Of a DNA stretch of 16,300 nt, positions 1-6,905 are shown piece by piece (within the stretch, counting starts at the first letter, position 1; the number at the start of each line of letters is the position of its first letter). The position numbers and the translations under genes are program-made. The notes under the pieces are model-generated. The model saw only the letters and a list, made by a program, of their open reading frames with translations, was not told where the DNA came from and ran no database searches. Origin of the DNA: Gallionellaceae bacterium (lineage in GTDB: Bacteria > Pseudomonadota > Gammaproteobacteria > Burkholderiales > Gallionellaceae); contig PLYB01000307.1 of NCBI GenBank assembly GCA_003151655.1, positions 1-16,300 on the forward strand, read 5' to 3'.

Positions 1-875
1 GTGCGCGCCAAGTGGAATGTACCATCAACGGTTTGGGCGAGCGCGCGGGGAATGCCGCGCTGGAAGAAATAGTGATGGCAGTGCGCACGCGCCGCGATAT
101 ATTCACTTGCGATTGCCGCATCGACGCGACGCAGATCGTGCCGACTTCCAAACTGGTTTCCAGTATCACCGGTTATCCGGTGCAACCGAATAAAGCCATC
201 GTCGGTGCGAATGCTTTTGCGCACGAATCCGGCATTCATCAAGACGGCGTGCTCAAGCACCGCGAGACTTACGAGATCATGCGCGCCGAGGATGTGGGCT
301 GGGGGGCAAACAAGTTGACCTTGGGCAAGCTTTCCGGGCGCAACGCTTTCCGCACCCGTTTGCAGGAATTGGGCATCGTGCTGGAGAACGAAGATGCATT
401 GAATGCCGCTTTCGCCCGTTTCAAGGAATTGGCGGATCGCAAGAGCGAAATATTTGACGAGGATATCCAAGCCTTGGTGAGTGATGAAAGCGCCGCGCAA
501 GTAAGCGAGCATTTCCGTTTGGTGGCGATGGGCGCACACTCCGAAACCGGAGTGATGCCGGTGGCGCGAGTAGTAATGAGTATCGGCGGAGTAGAGCATC
601 AAGCCGATGCACAGGGCGGTGGGCCGGTAGATGCTACGTTCAAAGCCATCGAGCAGATCGTGAAAAGCGGCACCGAGTTGCAACTGTACTCGGTGAACAA
701 CATCACCAGTGGCACCGATGCACAGGGCGAAGTGACAGTGCGTTTGACCAAAGGCGGCAGAGTAGTCAACGGGCAGGGCGCTGATACCGACATCGTAGTG
801 GCCTCGGCCAAGGCTTATCTGAATGCGTTGAATAAACTGGATACCGGAACAGAGCGAGCGCATCCGCAGGTTTAA
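1..875 (+). CDS. leuA: 2-isopropylmalate synthase, C-terminal part (5' end outside window)
   Basis: LeuA condenses acetyl-CoA with 2-oxoisovalerate, the first committed step of leucine synthesis in the cytoplasm. The frame is open from base 3 to the TAA at 873-875, so the N-terminal half of the catalytic barrel lies off the window. Visible are the catalytic-domain motif ECTINGLGERAGNAALEE, the metal-site motif AFAHESGIHQDG, the linker with KLSGRNAF, and from about residue 160 of the visible part the regulatory dimer domain that binds leucine in this family (GGPVDATFKAI, then SGTDAQGEVTVRL). The visible length of about 290 residues fits the C-terminal part of a roughly 510-residue enzyme. It is convergent with the flavoprotein gene downstream; the REP palindrome between them probably ends both transcripts. 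Family assignment is secure. Confidence 0.97.
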   Translation, partial: ARQVECTINGLGERAGNAALEEIVMAVRTRRDIFTCDCRIDATQIVPTSKLVSSITGYPVQPNKAIVGANAFAHESGIHQDGVLKHRETYEIMRAEDVGWGANKLTLGKLSGRNAFRTRLQELGIVLENEDALNAAFARFKELADRKSEIFDEDIQALVSDESAAQVSEHFRLVAMGAHSETGVMPVARVVMSIGGVEHQADAQGGGPVDATFKAIEQIVKSGTELQLYSVNNITSGTDAQGEVTVRLTKGGRVVNGQGADTDIVVASAKAYLNALNKLDTGTERAHPQV

Positions 876-894
876 GGCATTCCACAAAAGGAAG

Positions 895-961
895 TTGTAG
901 GAGGCCGATTTATCGGGCGATTCTTTGAAATCCAATCGCCCGATAAATCGGCCTCCTACAA
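895..961. repeat. GTAG-type REP inverted pair (perfect 28-bp palindrome arms)
   Basis: Arms at 895-922 and 934-961 are exact reverse complements over 28 bp, with an 11-base loop at 923-933. Each arm begins TTGTAGGAGGCCGATTTATC, which resembles the GTAGGAG-headed repetitive extragenic palindromes (REPs) spread by RAYT transposases in many gammaproteobacteria and betaproteobacteria. The right arm overlaps the minus-strand gene and contains its TAG stop (956-958) and last Leu codon. Placement between convergent genes suggests a two-way terminator or mRNA 3'-end stabiliser. The repeat structure is seen directly; the REP family name is inference from the head motif. Confidence 0.85.
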
Positions 962-1654
962 AAGCGCGATATTCATGATCTGTTGTTTGGCTTGTTGCGC
1001 ATCCATGATTGGCATCTCGGATTGGATGCGCAATATTCGTTCGCCGACACGGATGTCGAAACCGTCACGGTCTACTCCGATTAACTCTGTCTTCAGATCG
1101 TCTTGCGCAGTATGCCGACGAATAGCCGCCTCATGTTTGCTATTCATTTCCGCAAGGAAATCTTCTTCCTGTGCAATCAGTGGATAGCTGGCAACGGTGT
1201 GTTTTTCAGCCTTCACCCAATGGATATTGCCGAAGCCACCGATGTAACGGATCGTCTGCGGTACGATGCGGTAGAAAGAAAAGTCGTGCATCGCAAAATA
1301 GGTTTGCGCTTCCGGGAAATAACGCAGATAGCGCTTTCCTGCGCCTTCGCGATCCGGTTCCAGCAAAGCTGAGCCAAGCACGGTGACGCGTCCCTGTGTT
1401 TGAATGTGGGGATTTTCCTGATTGTGGGTGATCAGGCTGACGCGCGGGTCGTGTTGAATATTCTTGGTGTGTTCCGCCAGCGTACTGATGAGGATGAGCA
1501 GGCTGCCATCGTGATTGACCAGATACGGTGTGATAGAGCCGAATGGATGTCCGTCAAATTTTTTTGACGAAGTGCAAAGTGCACCATAGCGGTGTTCGCG
1601 CAACATCTGTCTGGCTTCGAGTGCGGTGGATGTTTTTGCATTGTCAGTTATCAT
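956..1654 (-). CDS. HugZ/HutZ-like pyridoxamine-phosphate-oxidase-fold flavoprotein with DUF2470 tail
   Basis: This 232-residue cytoplasmic protein has an N-terminal split-barrel FMN-binding domain (about residues 8-150: EARQMLREHRYGALCT, then SKKFDGHPFGSITPY and ISTLAEHTKNIQHDPRVSL). A C-terminal DUF2470-like helical domain begins near EMNSKHEAAIRRHTAQ. This architecture is typical of the HugZ/HutZ haem-utilisation family and related PNPOx-like proteins. The motif IRYIGGFGNIHWV sits where HutZ-type proteins carry haem-contact residues, but no haem uptake genes are nearby, so haem breakdown is only one possibility. The ATG at 1652-1654 has no good ribosome-binding site, and a perfect TATAAT lies six bases before it. 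The last codon and the stop come from the REP arm. Confidence 0.85.
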   Translation of the reverse strand: MITDNAKTSTALEARQMLREHRYGALCTSSKKFDGHPFGSITPYLVNHDGSLLILISTLAEHTKNIQHDPRVSLITHNQENPHIQTQGRVTVLGSALLEPDREGAGKRYLRYFPEAQTYFAMHDFSFYRIVPQTIRYIGGFGNIHWVKAEKHTVASYPLIAQEEDFLAEMNSKHEAAIRRHTAQDDLKTELIGVDRDGFDIRVGERILRIQSEMPIMDAQQAKQQIMNIALL

Positions 1655-1660
1655 AAGCGA

Positions 1661-1666
1661 ATTATA
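1661..1666 (-). promoter_or_regulatory. Perfect -10 box (TATAAT) just before the flavoprotein start; possible leaderless promoter
   Basis: On the minus strand TATAAT is followed by TCGCTT and then the ATG at 1654. Transcription normally starts about 7 bases after the -10 box, so it would begin at or next to the A of the start codon, which fits the missing ribosome-binding site. At a 17-bp spacer the -35 region reads CGGATG, a poor match, and there is no TG extension. The whole gap to the divergent yihY start is only 40 bp. Confidence 0.45.
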
Positions 1667-1694
1667 CGAGAGTTGAGTAGAGGCATCCGGGAAG

Positions 1695-2897
1695 ATGAAA
1701 ATAGAGGGACAAAATTTAACTCACTTTGCGCGCTATGTGACGGGTAAGTTCAAGCACGACAAATGTACCCAGATGGCGGCAAGCCTGACGTTCGACACGC
1801 TGTTGTCATTGGTGCCATTGATTACCATCGCGCTCACGTTATTTTCCGCATTCCCCGTGCTCGCCGATTTTTCCGCTCAGATTAAACAATTTTTGCTAAG
1901 TAATATGTTGCCAGAGACCGGCGGCAAAATGATCTCGTACTATGTCGAGCAATTCGCCGAAAGTGCGTCCAGACTCACTGCAGTCGGATTGGTTTTTTTG
2001 GCGCTGACGGCTATGCTGGTGATGGTTACCATCGATAATGCTTTTAACACCATCTGGAGCATATCGAAAAAGAGACCGTTATTAAAACGATTGCTGGTCT
2101 ATTGGGCCGTGCTCACACTGTCGCCGCTGTTGATCGGAGCGAGCTTGTCGCTGACCTCATGGCTGGTTGGCTTATCCATCGGATACACCGAGCATGCACC
2201 GGTTTTTGGTATGGTGACGCTGAAAGTCGTGCCCGTGTTACTCACCACCTTGGCGTTCAGCATTTTATTTAGAGTGATGCCCAATCGCTTCGTGCCGGTG
2301 CGCCATGCTTTCATTGGCGGTGCGGTGGCAGCGGCAGCGTTCGAAACGATGAATCGTTCATTCGGTTTTTTCATCGCGCACTTCCCGACTTACAAATTAG
2401 TTTACGGCGCATTCGCCAGTATCCCGATTTTCCTGCTCTGGATATATCTGTCATGGCTCACTATCTTATTGGGCGCGTTAATTGCCGCCTCCTTATCACG
2501 CTGGAAGCATCGCGGGGCGCAGCAACTTAACAACGTCGGACAATTTTATTATGCAGTGCGCATTTTGGGCTTGATGCAAGCTGGATTGACAACAGGAGAG
2601 GTGCAATCGCTGTCCTCCTTGTCTGAAAGATTGCATCTGGCTTTTGAAGAGATAGAAAATATATTGGAAAAATTGCAGCGCGCAAAAATCGTACGCCAAC
2701 TCTCTGAAACAGACTGGATAATGATCCGCAATTCAGAACATATTTACTTGCAGGAATTATTCGACCAGTTTTTACTGGATATAAACACCTTGCCAGCACA
2801 AGAAGGCGATGCGGAAATTCATGCGTGGTTCACACTGCTTAACCAACATCTGGAAGAGCCGAAGAGCCTGACGTTGCAAAGCCTAATAGGCAAATAG
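1695..2897 (+). CDS. YihY/BrkB-family inner-membrane protein
   Basis: This 400-residue integral membrane protein belongs to the YihY/BrkB family (once called ribonuclease BN; the RNase assignment was later shown to be wrong for E. coli YihY). Its transport or envelope function is unproven. Six hydrophobic segments lie at about residues 28-53, 94-113, 132-161, 170-195, 203-230 and 240-267. Family hallmarks include the N-terminal helix QMAASLTFDTLLSLVPL and the YKLVYGAFASIPIFLLWIYLSW stretch. Residues 275-400 form a soluble C-terminal extension resembling a winged helix (LTTGEVQSLSSLSERL, then ILEKLQRAKIVRQLSETDW), common in betaproteobacterial members, which run near 400 residues against about 290 in E. 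coli. The start is ATG after GGGAAG, and a hairpin terminator follows the stop. Confidence 0.9.
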   Translation: MKIEGQNLTHFARYVTGKFKHDKCTQMAASLTFDTLLSLVPLITIALTLFSAFPVLADFSAQIKQFLLSNMLPETGGKMISYYVEQFAESASRLTAVGLVFLALTAMLVMVTIDNAFNTIWSISKKRPLLKRLLVYWAVLTLSPLLIGASLSLTSWLVGLSIGYTEHAPVFGMVTLKVVPVLLTTLAFSILFRVMPNRFVPVRHAFIGGAVAAAAFETMNRSFGFFIAHFPTYKLVYGAFASIPIFLLWIYLSWLTILLGALIAASLSRWKHRGAQQLNNVGQFYYAVRILGLMQAGLTTGEVQSLSSLSERLHLAFEEIENILEKLQRAKIVRQLSETDWIMIRNSEHIYLQELFDQFLLDINTLPAQEGDAEIHAWFTLLNQHLEEPKSLTLQSLIGK

Positions 2898-2912
2898 TTA
2901 CTCACTTCTTCT

Positions 2913-2944
2913 TGCCGTGATTCGGTCGCGGCAGCAGTTTTTTT
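2913..2944 (+). terminator. Rho-independent terminator after the yihY-family gene
   Basis: Stem TGCCGTGA (2913-2920) pairs with TCGCGGCA (2926-2933) over 8 bp including one G-T pair, with the loop TTCGG. After a 4-base gap comes a run of seven T (2938-2944). It begins 15 bases after the stop codon. The gap before the T run makes it slightly less than ideal. Confidence 0.65.
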
Positions 2945-3133
2945 CGCCAAGGCGGCCTCCGCTTGTCTCTACTATGCAACATCCCTCGATGTGCCTTCCT
3001 TCGACAGGTGAAACTCAAAAGCCGTTCCCGCAAAATCATGGAATCTCTCGATGATAATTAGTAATTCCCCCTATGCGGTATTTATTACAACTGAGTGACA
3101 ATTAATCCATGGGCTTTCAGCATCTTCTAGATT
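2945..3133. other. Non-coding leader region upstream of the riboswitch
   Basis: I see no credible gene here on either strand. It should contain the promoter of the riboswitch transcript. The best candidate is GTGACA at 3095-3100 (close to TTGACA), but no good -10 box follows at 16-18 bp, so the start point is unassigned. A small 5-bp hairpin (ACATC-CCTC-GATGT, near 2979-2992) has no evident role. Confidence 0.4.
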
Positions 3134-3140
3134 GCTCCAT

Positions 3141-3220
3141 GAAAAAGGCAAACTTGTTGAAAAACAGGGACGCAAAGTTTCCGGTCTAAGGGGTAAACCT
3201 ATGACAGCGGGGCTGCCAAA
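3141..3220 (+). promoter_or_regulatory. Cyclic-di-GMP-I (GEMM) riboswitch aptamer
   Basis: The conserved GEMM-I core is present in order. GGCAAAC (3147-3153) leads into hairpin CTTGTT-GAAA-AACAGG (3153-3168), whose GAAA tetraloop is the usual docking partner of the second helix. Then come GGGACGCAAAG (3167-3177), CCGGTCTAAGG (3181-3191), a short GGGT/ACCT hairpin, CTATGACAGCGGGG (3199-3212) and the closing CTGCC. This matches the class that binds c-di-GMP with nanomolar-range affinity in Vibrio and Geobacter. It lies about 90 bases upstream of the outer-membrane protein gene on the same strand, with no gene between. No intrinsic terminator is evident between aptamer and gene, so control may be at translation or through the alternative helix described under findings. 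Whether ligand turns expression on or off cannot be read from the sequence. Confidence 0.93.
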
Positions 3221-3308
3221 GTTTTATTCCGGCTGCGTCTCTATATGAACAGCAACTGTAATACTTGTATATACCATTTTGTAACATCTAAACCAGAAGG
3301 AGTTGCAC

Positions 3309-3881
3309 ATGATGAAGAAAACTAATTTACTAATCGGAATATGCCTTGTCGCAAGCTGTGCGTCCGCTTTTGCCGGAGATAGTAGTTTGTATATGGGCGT
3401 CGATGCGGGAAGCGTGGGCTATCGCTCCGGAACTACGAGCAACACCAGTACAGCATACGGCATCACCGGGGGATATCAACTTAACAAAACATGGGGAGCA
3501 GAAGCTCAGTATATGAGCCTAGGTAATTACTCCGGCGTTGCAACAACCGCGCCCAATGCCGGAAAGCCTTTTACATCTAAATGTGACGCATTTTCACTGG
3601 TTGCAACCGGTAAATATTCTGTTGCCGATACTATTTCACTCTATGGGAAATTAGGGGTTGCCAATAGCAATAATAATCAAAATCACTCAAATGGGACGAC
3701 TGGCAATACTGCTCGTCTTGATGCGACCTATGGACTGGGCGCTCATTATGACTTAAATGCAGCTACCGGGATTCGTTTCGGATGGGATCGTTATATTGCC
3801 GGTAATTTCACTACTACCACCAGCACTACCGGCACCCGGAATATGGATGTCTGGTCACTTGGCGCTGTATACAAGTTCTAA
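3309..3881 (+). CDS. Small outer-membrane beta-barrel protein under riboswitch control
   Basis: This protein of about 190 residues begins with a clear Sec signal peptide: MMKKT, a hydrophobic core LLIGICLVASCASAFA, and predicted cleavage before GDSSLY. The mature part alternates polar and hydrophobic residues in repeated strand-like units (YMGVDAGSVGYRSG, YGITGGYQLNKTWGAEAQYM, VATGKYSVADTISLYGKLGV, YGLGAHYDLNAATGIRFGWD). It ends WSLGAVYKF, with the C-terminal Phe that the BAM machinery recognises. About eight strands fit the OmpA/OmpW-like small barrel (OMP_b-brl) fold. Loops are rich in Thr, Ser, Asn and Gly. No peptidoglycan-binding domain follows. AGGAG at 3298-3302 supports ATG 3309 or ATG 3312 rather than the in-frame TTG at 3303. 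The c-di-GMP riboswitch upstream suggests a surface role tied to biofilm or attachment; the ligand or partner is unknown. Confidence 0.85.
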   Translation: MMKKTNLLIGICLVASCASAFAGDSSLYMGVDAGSVGYRSGTTSNTSTAYGITGGYQLNKTWGAEAQYMSLGNYSGVATTAPNAGKPFTSKCDAFSLVATGKYSVADTISLYGKLGVANSNNNQNHSNGTTGNTARLDATYGLGAHYDLNAATGIRFGWDRYIAGNFTTTTSTTGTRNMDVWSLGAVYKF

Positions 3882-3901
3882 TCATCAAAAGTTTTTCGAT
3901 G

Positions 3902-3933
3902 AAAAAAGGCTCACAGAGATGTGAACCTTTTTT
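3902..3933 (+). terminator. Rho-independent terminator of the outer-membrane protein gene
   Basis: The A-rich arm with AAGGCTCACA and the arm TGTGAACCTT pair around a GAGA loop, with one C-A mismatch. The arms are flanked by an A run (3902-3907) and a T run (3928-3933), so the hairpin can also end the convergent response-regulator transcript. It starts 20 bases after the stop. Confidence 0.85.
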
Positions 3934-3968
3934 ACATATCCCTGCGCTAAAAAATATATGAAGCCGAA

Positions 3969-4631
3969 TTAGAGTTGGCCTAACGAAACAAAGTTAATCG
4001 CAAATGCGCTTAATAGATTTGCATTATCCAGATCAAGTTTTTTCTTAATATTCGCTTTATGTGACTCGACAGTCTTGACACTGCGCGCAGTTTTTTCGGC
4101 AATTTCGCTGGTGCCCAAGCCGATGCCGATAAGGTGCAATACTTCCAGTTCGCTGGGAGAAAGGCTGTTAATCGAAGAATCATTGCCCGCATTGCCCATC
4201 GATTTTTTTAGCAAACGGGTACGCATTTTATCGCTCACGTACAGCTCACCGCACAAAATCAGGCGTATTGCTCGCAGCAATTCTACAGTGGCGGTTTGTT
4301 TCATCAGGTATCCGCGCGCACCGGCTTTCAACGCGGGTTCGGCATAAACTGATTCTGCGTGCATCGATAGCATGAGAACTGGCAGATCGGGAAATTCGAG
4401 CTGCAACTTGCGCATCACTTCCAGGCCGGAAAATCCATCAAGAGTCATATCGACAATGGCAATATCATGCGGACAGGAACGATTTGCTTTAAGTGCTTGC
4501 TCGATTTGATCCGCTTCGCAACAAGCATGCATATCCGGTTCGTTATTGATGAGCATCGCCATTCCCTCTCGCACCACAGGATGGTCGTCCACGATCATAA
4601 TTCTGGCTTTTTTGTCAGCGCTAAATTGCAT
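3969..4631 (-). CDS. NarL/FixJ-family response regulator (orphan)
   Basis: This 220-residue cytoplasmic two-component regulator has an N-terminal receiver (about 9-125). It carries the acidic pair D15-D16 (MIVDDHP), phospho-acceptor D61 (AIVDMTLDG), S89 (MLSM) and K111 (YLMKQ), so all switch residues are present. A LuxR-type helix-turn-helix occupies about 155-215 (LSPSELEVLHLIGIGLGTSE, then VKTVESHKANIKKKLD). The chosen ATG (4631) has GGAG at a proper distance; an in-frame ATG six codons upstream (4649) has GGA directly against it and is less likely. No histidine kinase is adjacent, so its partner and target genes are unknown. It is convergent with the riboswitch-controlled barrel gene, which is one possible target but not shown. 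The 135-bp upstream gap should hold its promoter. Confidence 0.93.
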   Translation of the reverse strand: MQFSADKKARIMIVDDHPVVREGMAMLINNEPDMHACCEADQIEQALKANRSCPHDIAIVDMTLDGFSGLEVMRKLQLEFPDLPVLMLSMHAESVYAEPALKAGARGYLMKQTATVELLRAIRLILCGELYVSDKMRTRLLKKSMGNAGNDSSINSLSPSELEVLHLIGIGLGTSEIAEKTARSVKTVESHKANIKKKLDLDNANLLSAFAINFVSLGQL

Positions 4632-4784
4632 AATTCTCCATTGCCTCATTCCAAAAATGTTCCAATATTCGCCAGTCTTTTATCAACGCAGCAACATATT
4701 CGCAAGAGGATAAAAAAGGTTACATTAGAATTTTAGGATGGCAATGACAATTTATTCGGGGACGTTTTTGAATAGCAAATATGC

Positions 4785-6140
4785 TTACCGTCCCGCTACT
4801 GATATCCGTTCGATCAGCACCGATCCACACTGGCGCGAGCCTTGTACCAGTACATCATTGCCTACTGCGACGACACCTTTGAACATCTCCTTGAGATTGC
4901 CCGCGATGGTGATTTCCTCCACCGGATATTGAATTTCTCCATGCTCTACCCAGAAACCAGCCGCCCCGCGCGAATAGTCACCCGTCACCGGATTTACGCC
5001 GTGCCCCAACAATTCGGTGACTAACAAGCCGCGATCCATTTTTTTCAGCAGACCATTGAAATCCAATTCGCCCGGTTGCACGATGAGATTGTGATTGCCG
5101 CCCGCATTGCCGGTGGTTTGCATGCCGAGCTTGCGCGCGGAATAGCTGCCGAGGAAATAACCGTTCAGCACACCGCCATCGACGATGGTACGACGCTGCG
5201 CTTTCACTCCCTCGTCGTCGAAAGGGCTGCTTGCCAAGCCCCGGCGAATATCCGGCACGTCGTCGATACGGATGATGGGTGAAAATACCTGTTGGCCAAG
5301 CTGGTCGAGCAGGAAAGAAGATTTTCGATACAGACTGCCGCCGCTCACCGCGCCGACAAAGTGGCCGATCAGGCTGGCTGCAATCGGAGCCTCGAACAAC
5401 ACCGGACACTGCATGGTGGCGAGACTGCGTCCTTTCAAGCGGCGCACCGTGCGCTCGGCGGCAATCCGTCCAACCTCTTCCACTTTCAATATCTCCGCCG
5501 CATTGCGCGCCACGCTGTACCAATAATCGCGCTGCATCGCATCATCCTTGCCCGCGATTACCGCACAACTGACGCTATGCCGAGAGGTGGGGAACCCGCC
5601 AACAAAGCCCAGACTATTCGCATACACGAAATGCGCCTCATGCACGTTGACCGTAGCCCCTTCGGAGTTATTGATGCGTTTGTCGGCAGCAAAGGCGGCT
5701 TGTTCGCATTCGCGCGCCAGCGAGATTGCCTGATCCACATTCAACAACCACGGGTGATACAAATCGAGTTCGGGGAACTCAGTTGCCAGCATGTCGGCAT
5801 CAGGCAACCCGGCACAATCGTCGCTGGCGGTAAAGCGCGCGATGTTCAAGGCAGCATCGACTGTGTCGCGCACCGCTTGCGGCGAAAAGTCGGAGGTGCT
5901 GGCATTACCGCGCCGTTGTCCGATATAAACCGAAATGCTCAGTCCCTTGTCCCGGTTGTACTCGATCGTCTCAACTTCGCCATGACGCACACTGATGCCT
6001 TGCCCGAAACCGTCTGATACCTCGGCGGAGGCAGCTGAAGCGCCTTGTTTGCGGGCATATTGAATCAGGTCTTGGGCGATTTCTCGCAAGGTTTCCGGGG
6101 TATGGGAAAAGCGTGATTCGTGGGATACGATAGCTGTCAT
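4785..6140 (-). CDS. pmbA: PmbA/TldE metalloprotease subunit
   Basis: PmbA (TldE) pairs with TldD to form a cytoplasmic protease. In E. coli the pair degrades the CcdA antitoxin and trims microcin B17; the metal site lies in TldD. At 451 residues the length matches the family. Seen are the N-terminal domain (GASAASAEVSDGFGQGISVR, then YNRDKGLSISVYIGQRRG) and the middle ADKRINNSEGATVNV. The C-terminal domain has SGGSLYRKSSFLLDQLGQQV, the glycine-rich GNAGGNHNLIVQPGE and GVNPVTGDYSRGAAGFWVEH, ending in ISVAGR. There is no HExxxH motif, as expected for this subunit. The gene is divergent from darP across 73 bp, a pairing often seen in proteobacteria. tldD is not in the window. The start ATG (6140) is preceded by an A/T-rich stretch without a clear ribosome-binding site. 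Confidence 0.96.
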   Translation of the reverse strand: MTAIVSHESRFSHTPETLREIAQDLIQYARKQGASAASAEVSDGFGQGISVRHGEVETIEYNRDKGLSISVYIGQRRGNASTSDFSPQAVRDTVDAALNIARFTASDDCAGLPDADMLATEFPELDLYHPWLLNVDQAISLARECEQAAFAADKRINNSEGATVNVHEAHFVYANSLGFVGGFPTSRHSVSCAVIAGKDDAMQRDYWYSVARNAAEILKVEEVGRIAAERTVRRLKGRSLATMQCPVLFEAPIAASLIGHFVGAVSGGSLYRKSSFLLDQLGQQVFSPIIRIDDVPDIRRGLASSPFDDEGVKAQRRTIVDGGVLNGYFLGSYSARKLGMQTTGNAGGNHNLIVQPGELDFNGLLKKMDRGLLVTELLGHGVNPVTGDYSRGAAGFWVEHGEIQYPVEEITIAGNLKEMFKGVVAVGNDVLVQGSRQCGSVLIERISVAGR

Positions 6141-6213
6141 AAATAAATTTTAGGAAAACGGTTGCTCGGAAGGCGCTATCATATCAACATCTGACTATAT
6201 TTACCCATCCGCC

Positions 6214-6729
6214 ATGAATAAGCACCAAGACGACGAAGACCTGATTGACCTCCCTCCCAGCAAGACCAAGATCAAGAAACAAATGCTTGAATTGCAAAAT
6301 CTCGGCGAGCAGCTGGCCGCATTGAATAAAGATCAACTGAAGGAGCTGGAACTCCCTGAGAATTTACGGGACGCTATCAATGAAGTTAAGCGGATGACCA
6401 AGTTTGGCGCAATCAGCCGGCAAATGCAGTATATCGGCAGGCTGATGCGTGATGTGGATGCCGCCCCGATTATTGCCAAGCTGGAAGTATGGAACGGTAC
6501 GTCAAAGCAACATATTACCTGGCTGCATCAGGTAGAGAGCTGGCGCGACCGCCTGCTCGCCGATCCGAATGCCATCACTGAATTGCTGGCTGCTTACCCG
6601 CAATCGGATGCACAGCGCCTGCGCTCGTTAATACGCAATGCACTCAAAGAAAAAGAGTTGGCGAAGCCTCCTAAGAGCTTCAGAGAAATATTTCAGGTGC
6701 TCAGAGAGATTATTCCGGAAGTACAGTAA
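6214..6729 (+). CDS. darP: Ribosome-associated protein DarP/YjgA (50S maturation factor)
   Basis: This is a DUF615 protein, 171 residues and mostly alpha-helical. E. coli DarP (YjgA) binds late 50S precursors and helps maturation of the peptidyl-transferase region; it acts in the cytoplasm. Family signatures include the basic KTKIKKQMLELQNLGEQL, the LKELELPENLRDAI stretch, KRMTKFGAISRQMQYIGRLM (residues 67-86) and the tail PPKSFREIFQVLREI. The start ATG follows CATCCGCC with no strong ribosome-binding site; TATATT lies 12 bases before it, so the leader may be very short. Codons 152-172 (6667-6729) recur as a diverged copy 136 bp further on. The gene is divergent from pmbA. Confidence 0.95.
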   Translation: MNKHQDDEDLIDLPPSKTKIKKQMLELQNLGEQLAALNKDQLKELELPENLRDAINEVKRMTKFGAISRQMQYIGRLMRDVDAAPIIAKLEVWNGTSKQHITWLHQVESWRDRLLADPNAITELLAAYPQSDAQRLRSLIRNALKEKELAKPPKSFREIFQVLREIIPEVQ

Positions 6730-6802
6730 GAGCAGCGCATGATACGGAGGCCGCAAGCTCATCCCGCACCAGAGGGGCTGCGCCCCACAGAGTCAGAGCA
6801 GC

Positions 6803-6865
6803 CCTCCCAAGAGTTTTCGTGAGATATTTCAGGTGTTGCGCGCGATCACTCCAGAATCTCAGTAG
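6803..6865 (+). pseudogene. Second, diverged copy of the 3' end of darP (last 20 codons plus stop)
   Basis: Read in frame this gives PPKSFREIFQVLRAITPESQ and a TAG stop, 17 of 20 residues identical to the end of the intact darP at 6667-6729. By hand count 45 of 63 bases match. Nine of the twelve changed sense codons are synonymous (for example AGA to CGT and CTC to TTG); the other three, plus the stop, differ. No start codon or longer frame links to it, so it is a remnant. A pattern of mainly silent change suggests it diverged while still part of a working gene in another lineage. Confidence 0.85.
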
Positions 6866-6870
6866 GTTGT

Positions 6871-6897
6871 GCCGCCACGTATGGCATACGTCCCGGC
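6871..6897. repeat. Short palindromic hairpin between the darP remnant and the STAS gene
   Basis: ACGTAT (6877-6882) pairs with ATACGT (6886-6891) around GGC. After a CC/CC mismatch the helix continues with GCCG (6871-6874) against CGGC (6894-6897). It lies between convergent transcripts but has no T run on either strand, so a terminator role is uncertain. Confidence 0.5.
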
Positions 6898-6905
6898 GAA
6901 ACAAG

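Noticed and set aside
4758..4794. GGGACG / CGTCCC inverted repeat at the end of pmbA as a terminator
   Set aside because: Long loop, it overlaps the stop codon, and there is no T run on the minus strand.
5292..6017. Long plus-strand frame opposite pmbA (241 codons)
   Set aside because: It is a shadow of the well-conserved pmbA gene on the other strand and resembles no protein family.
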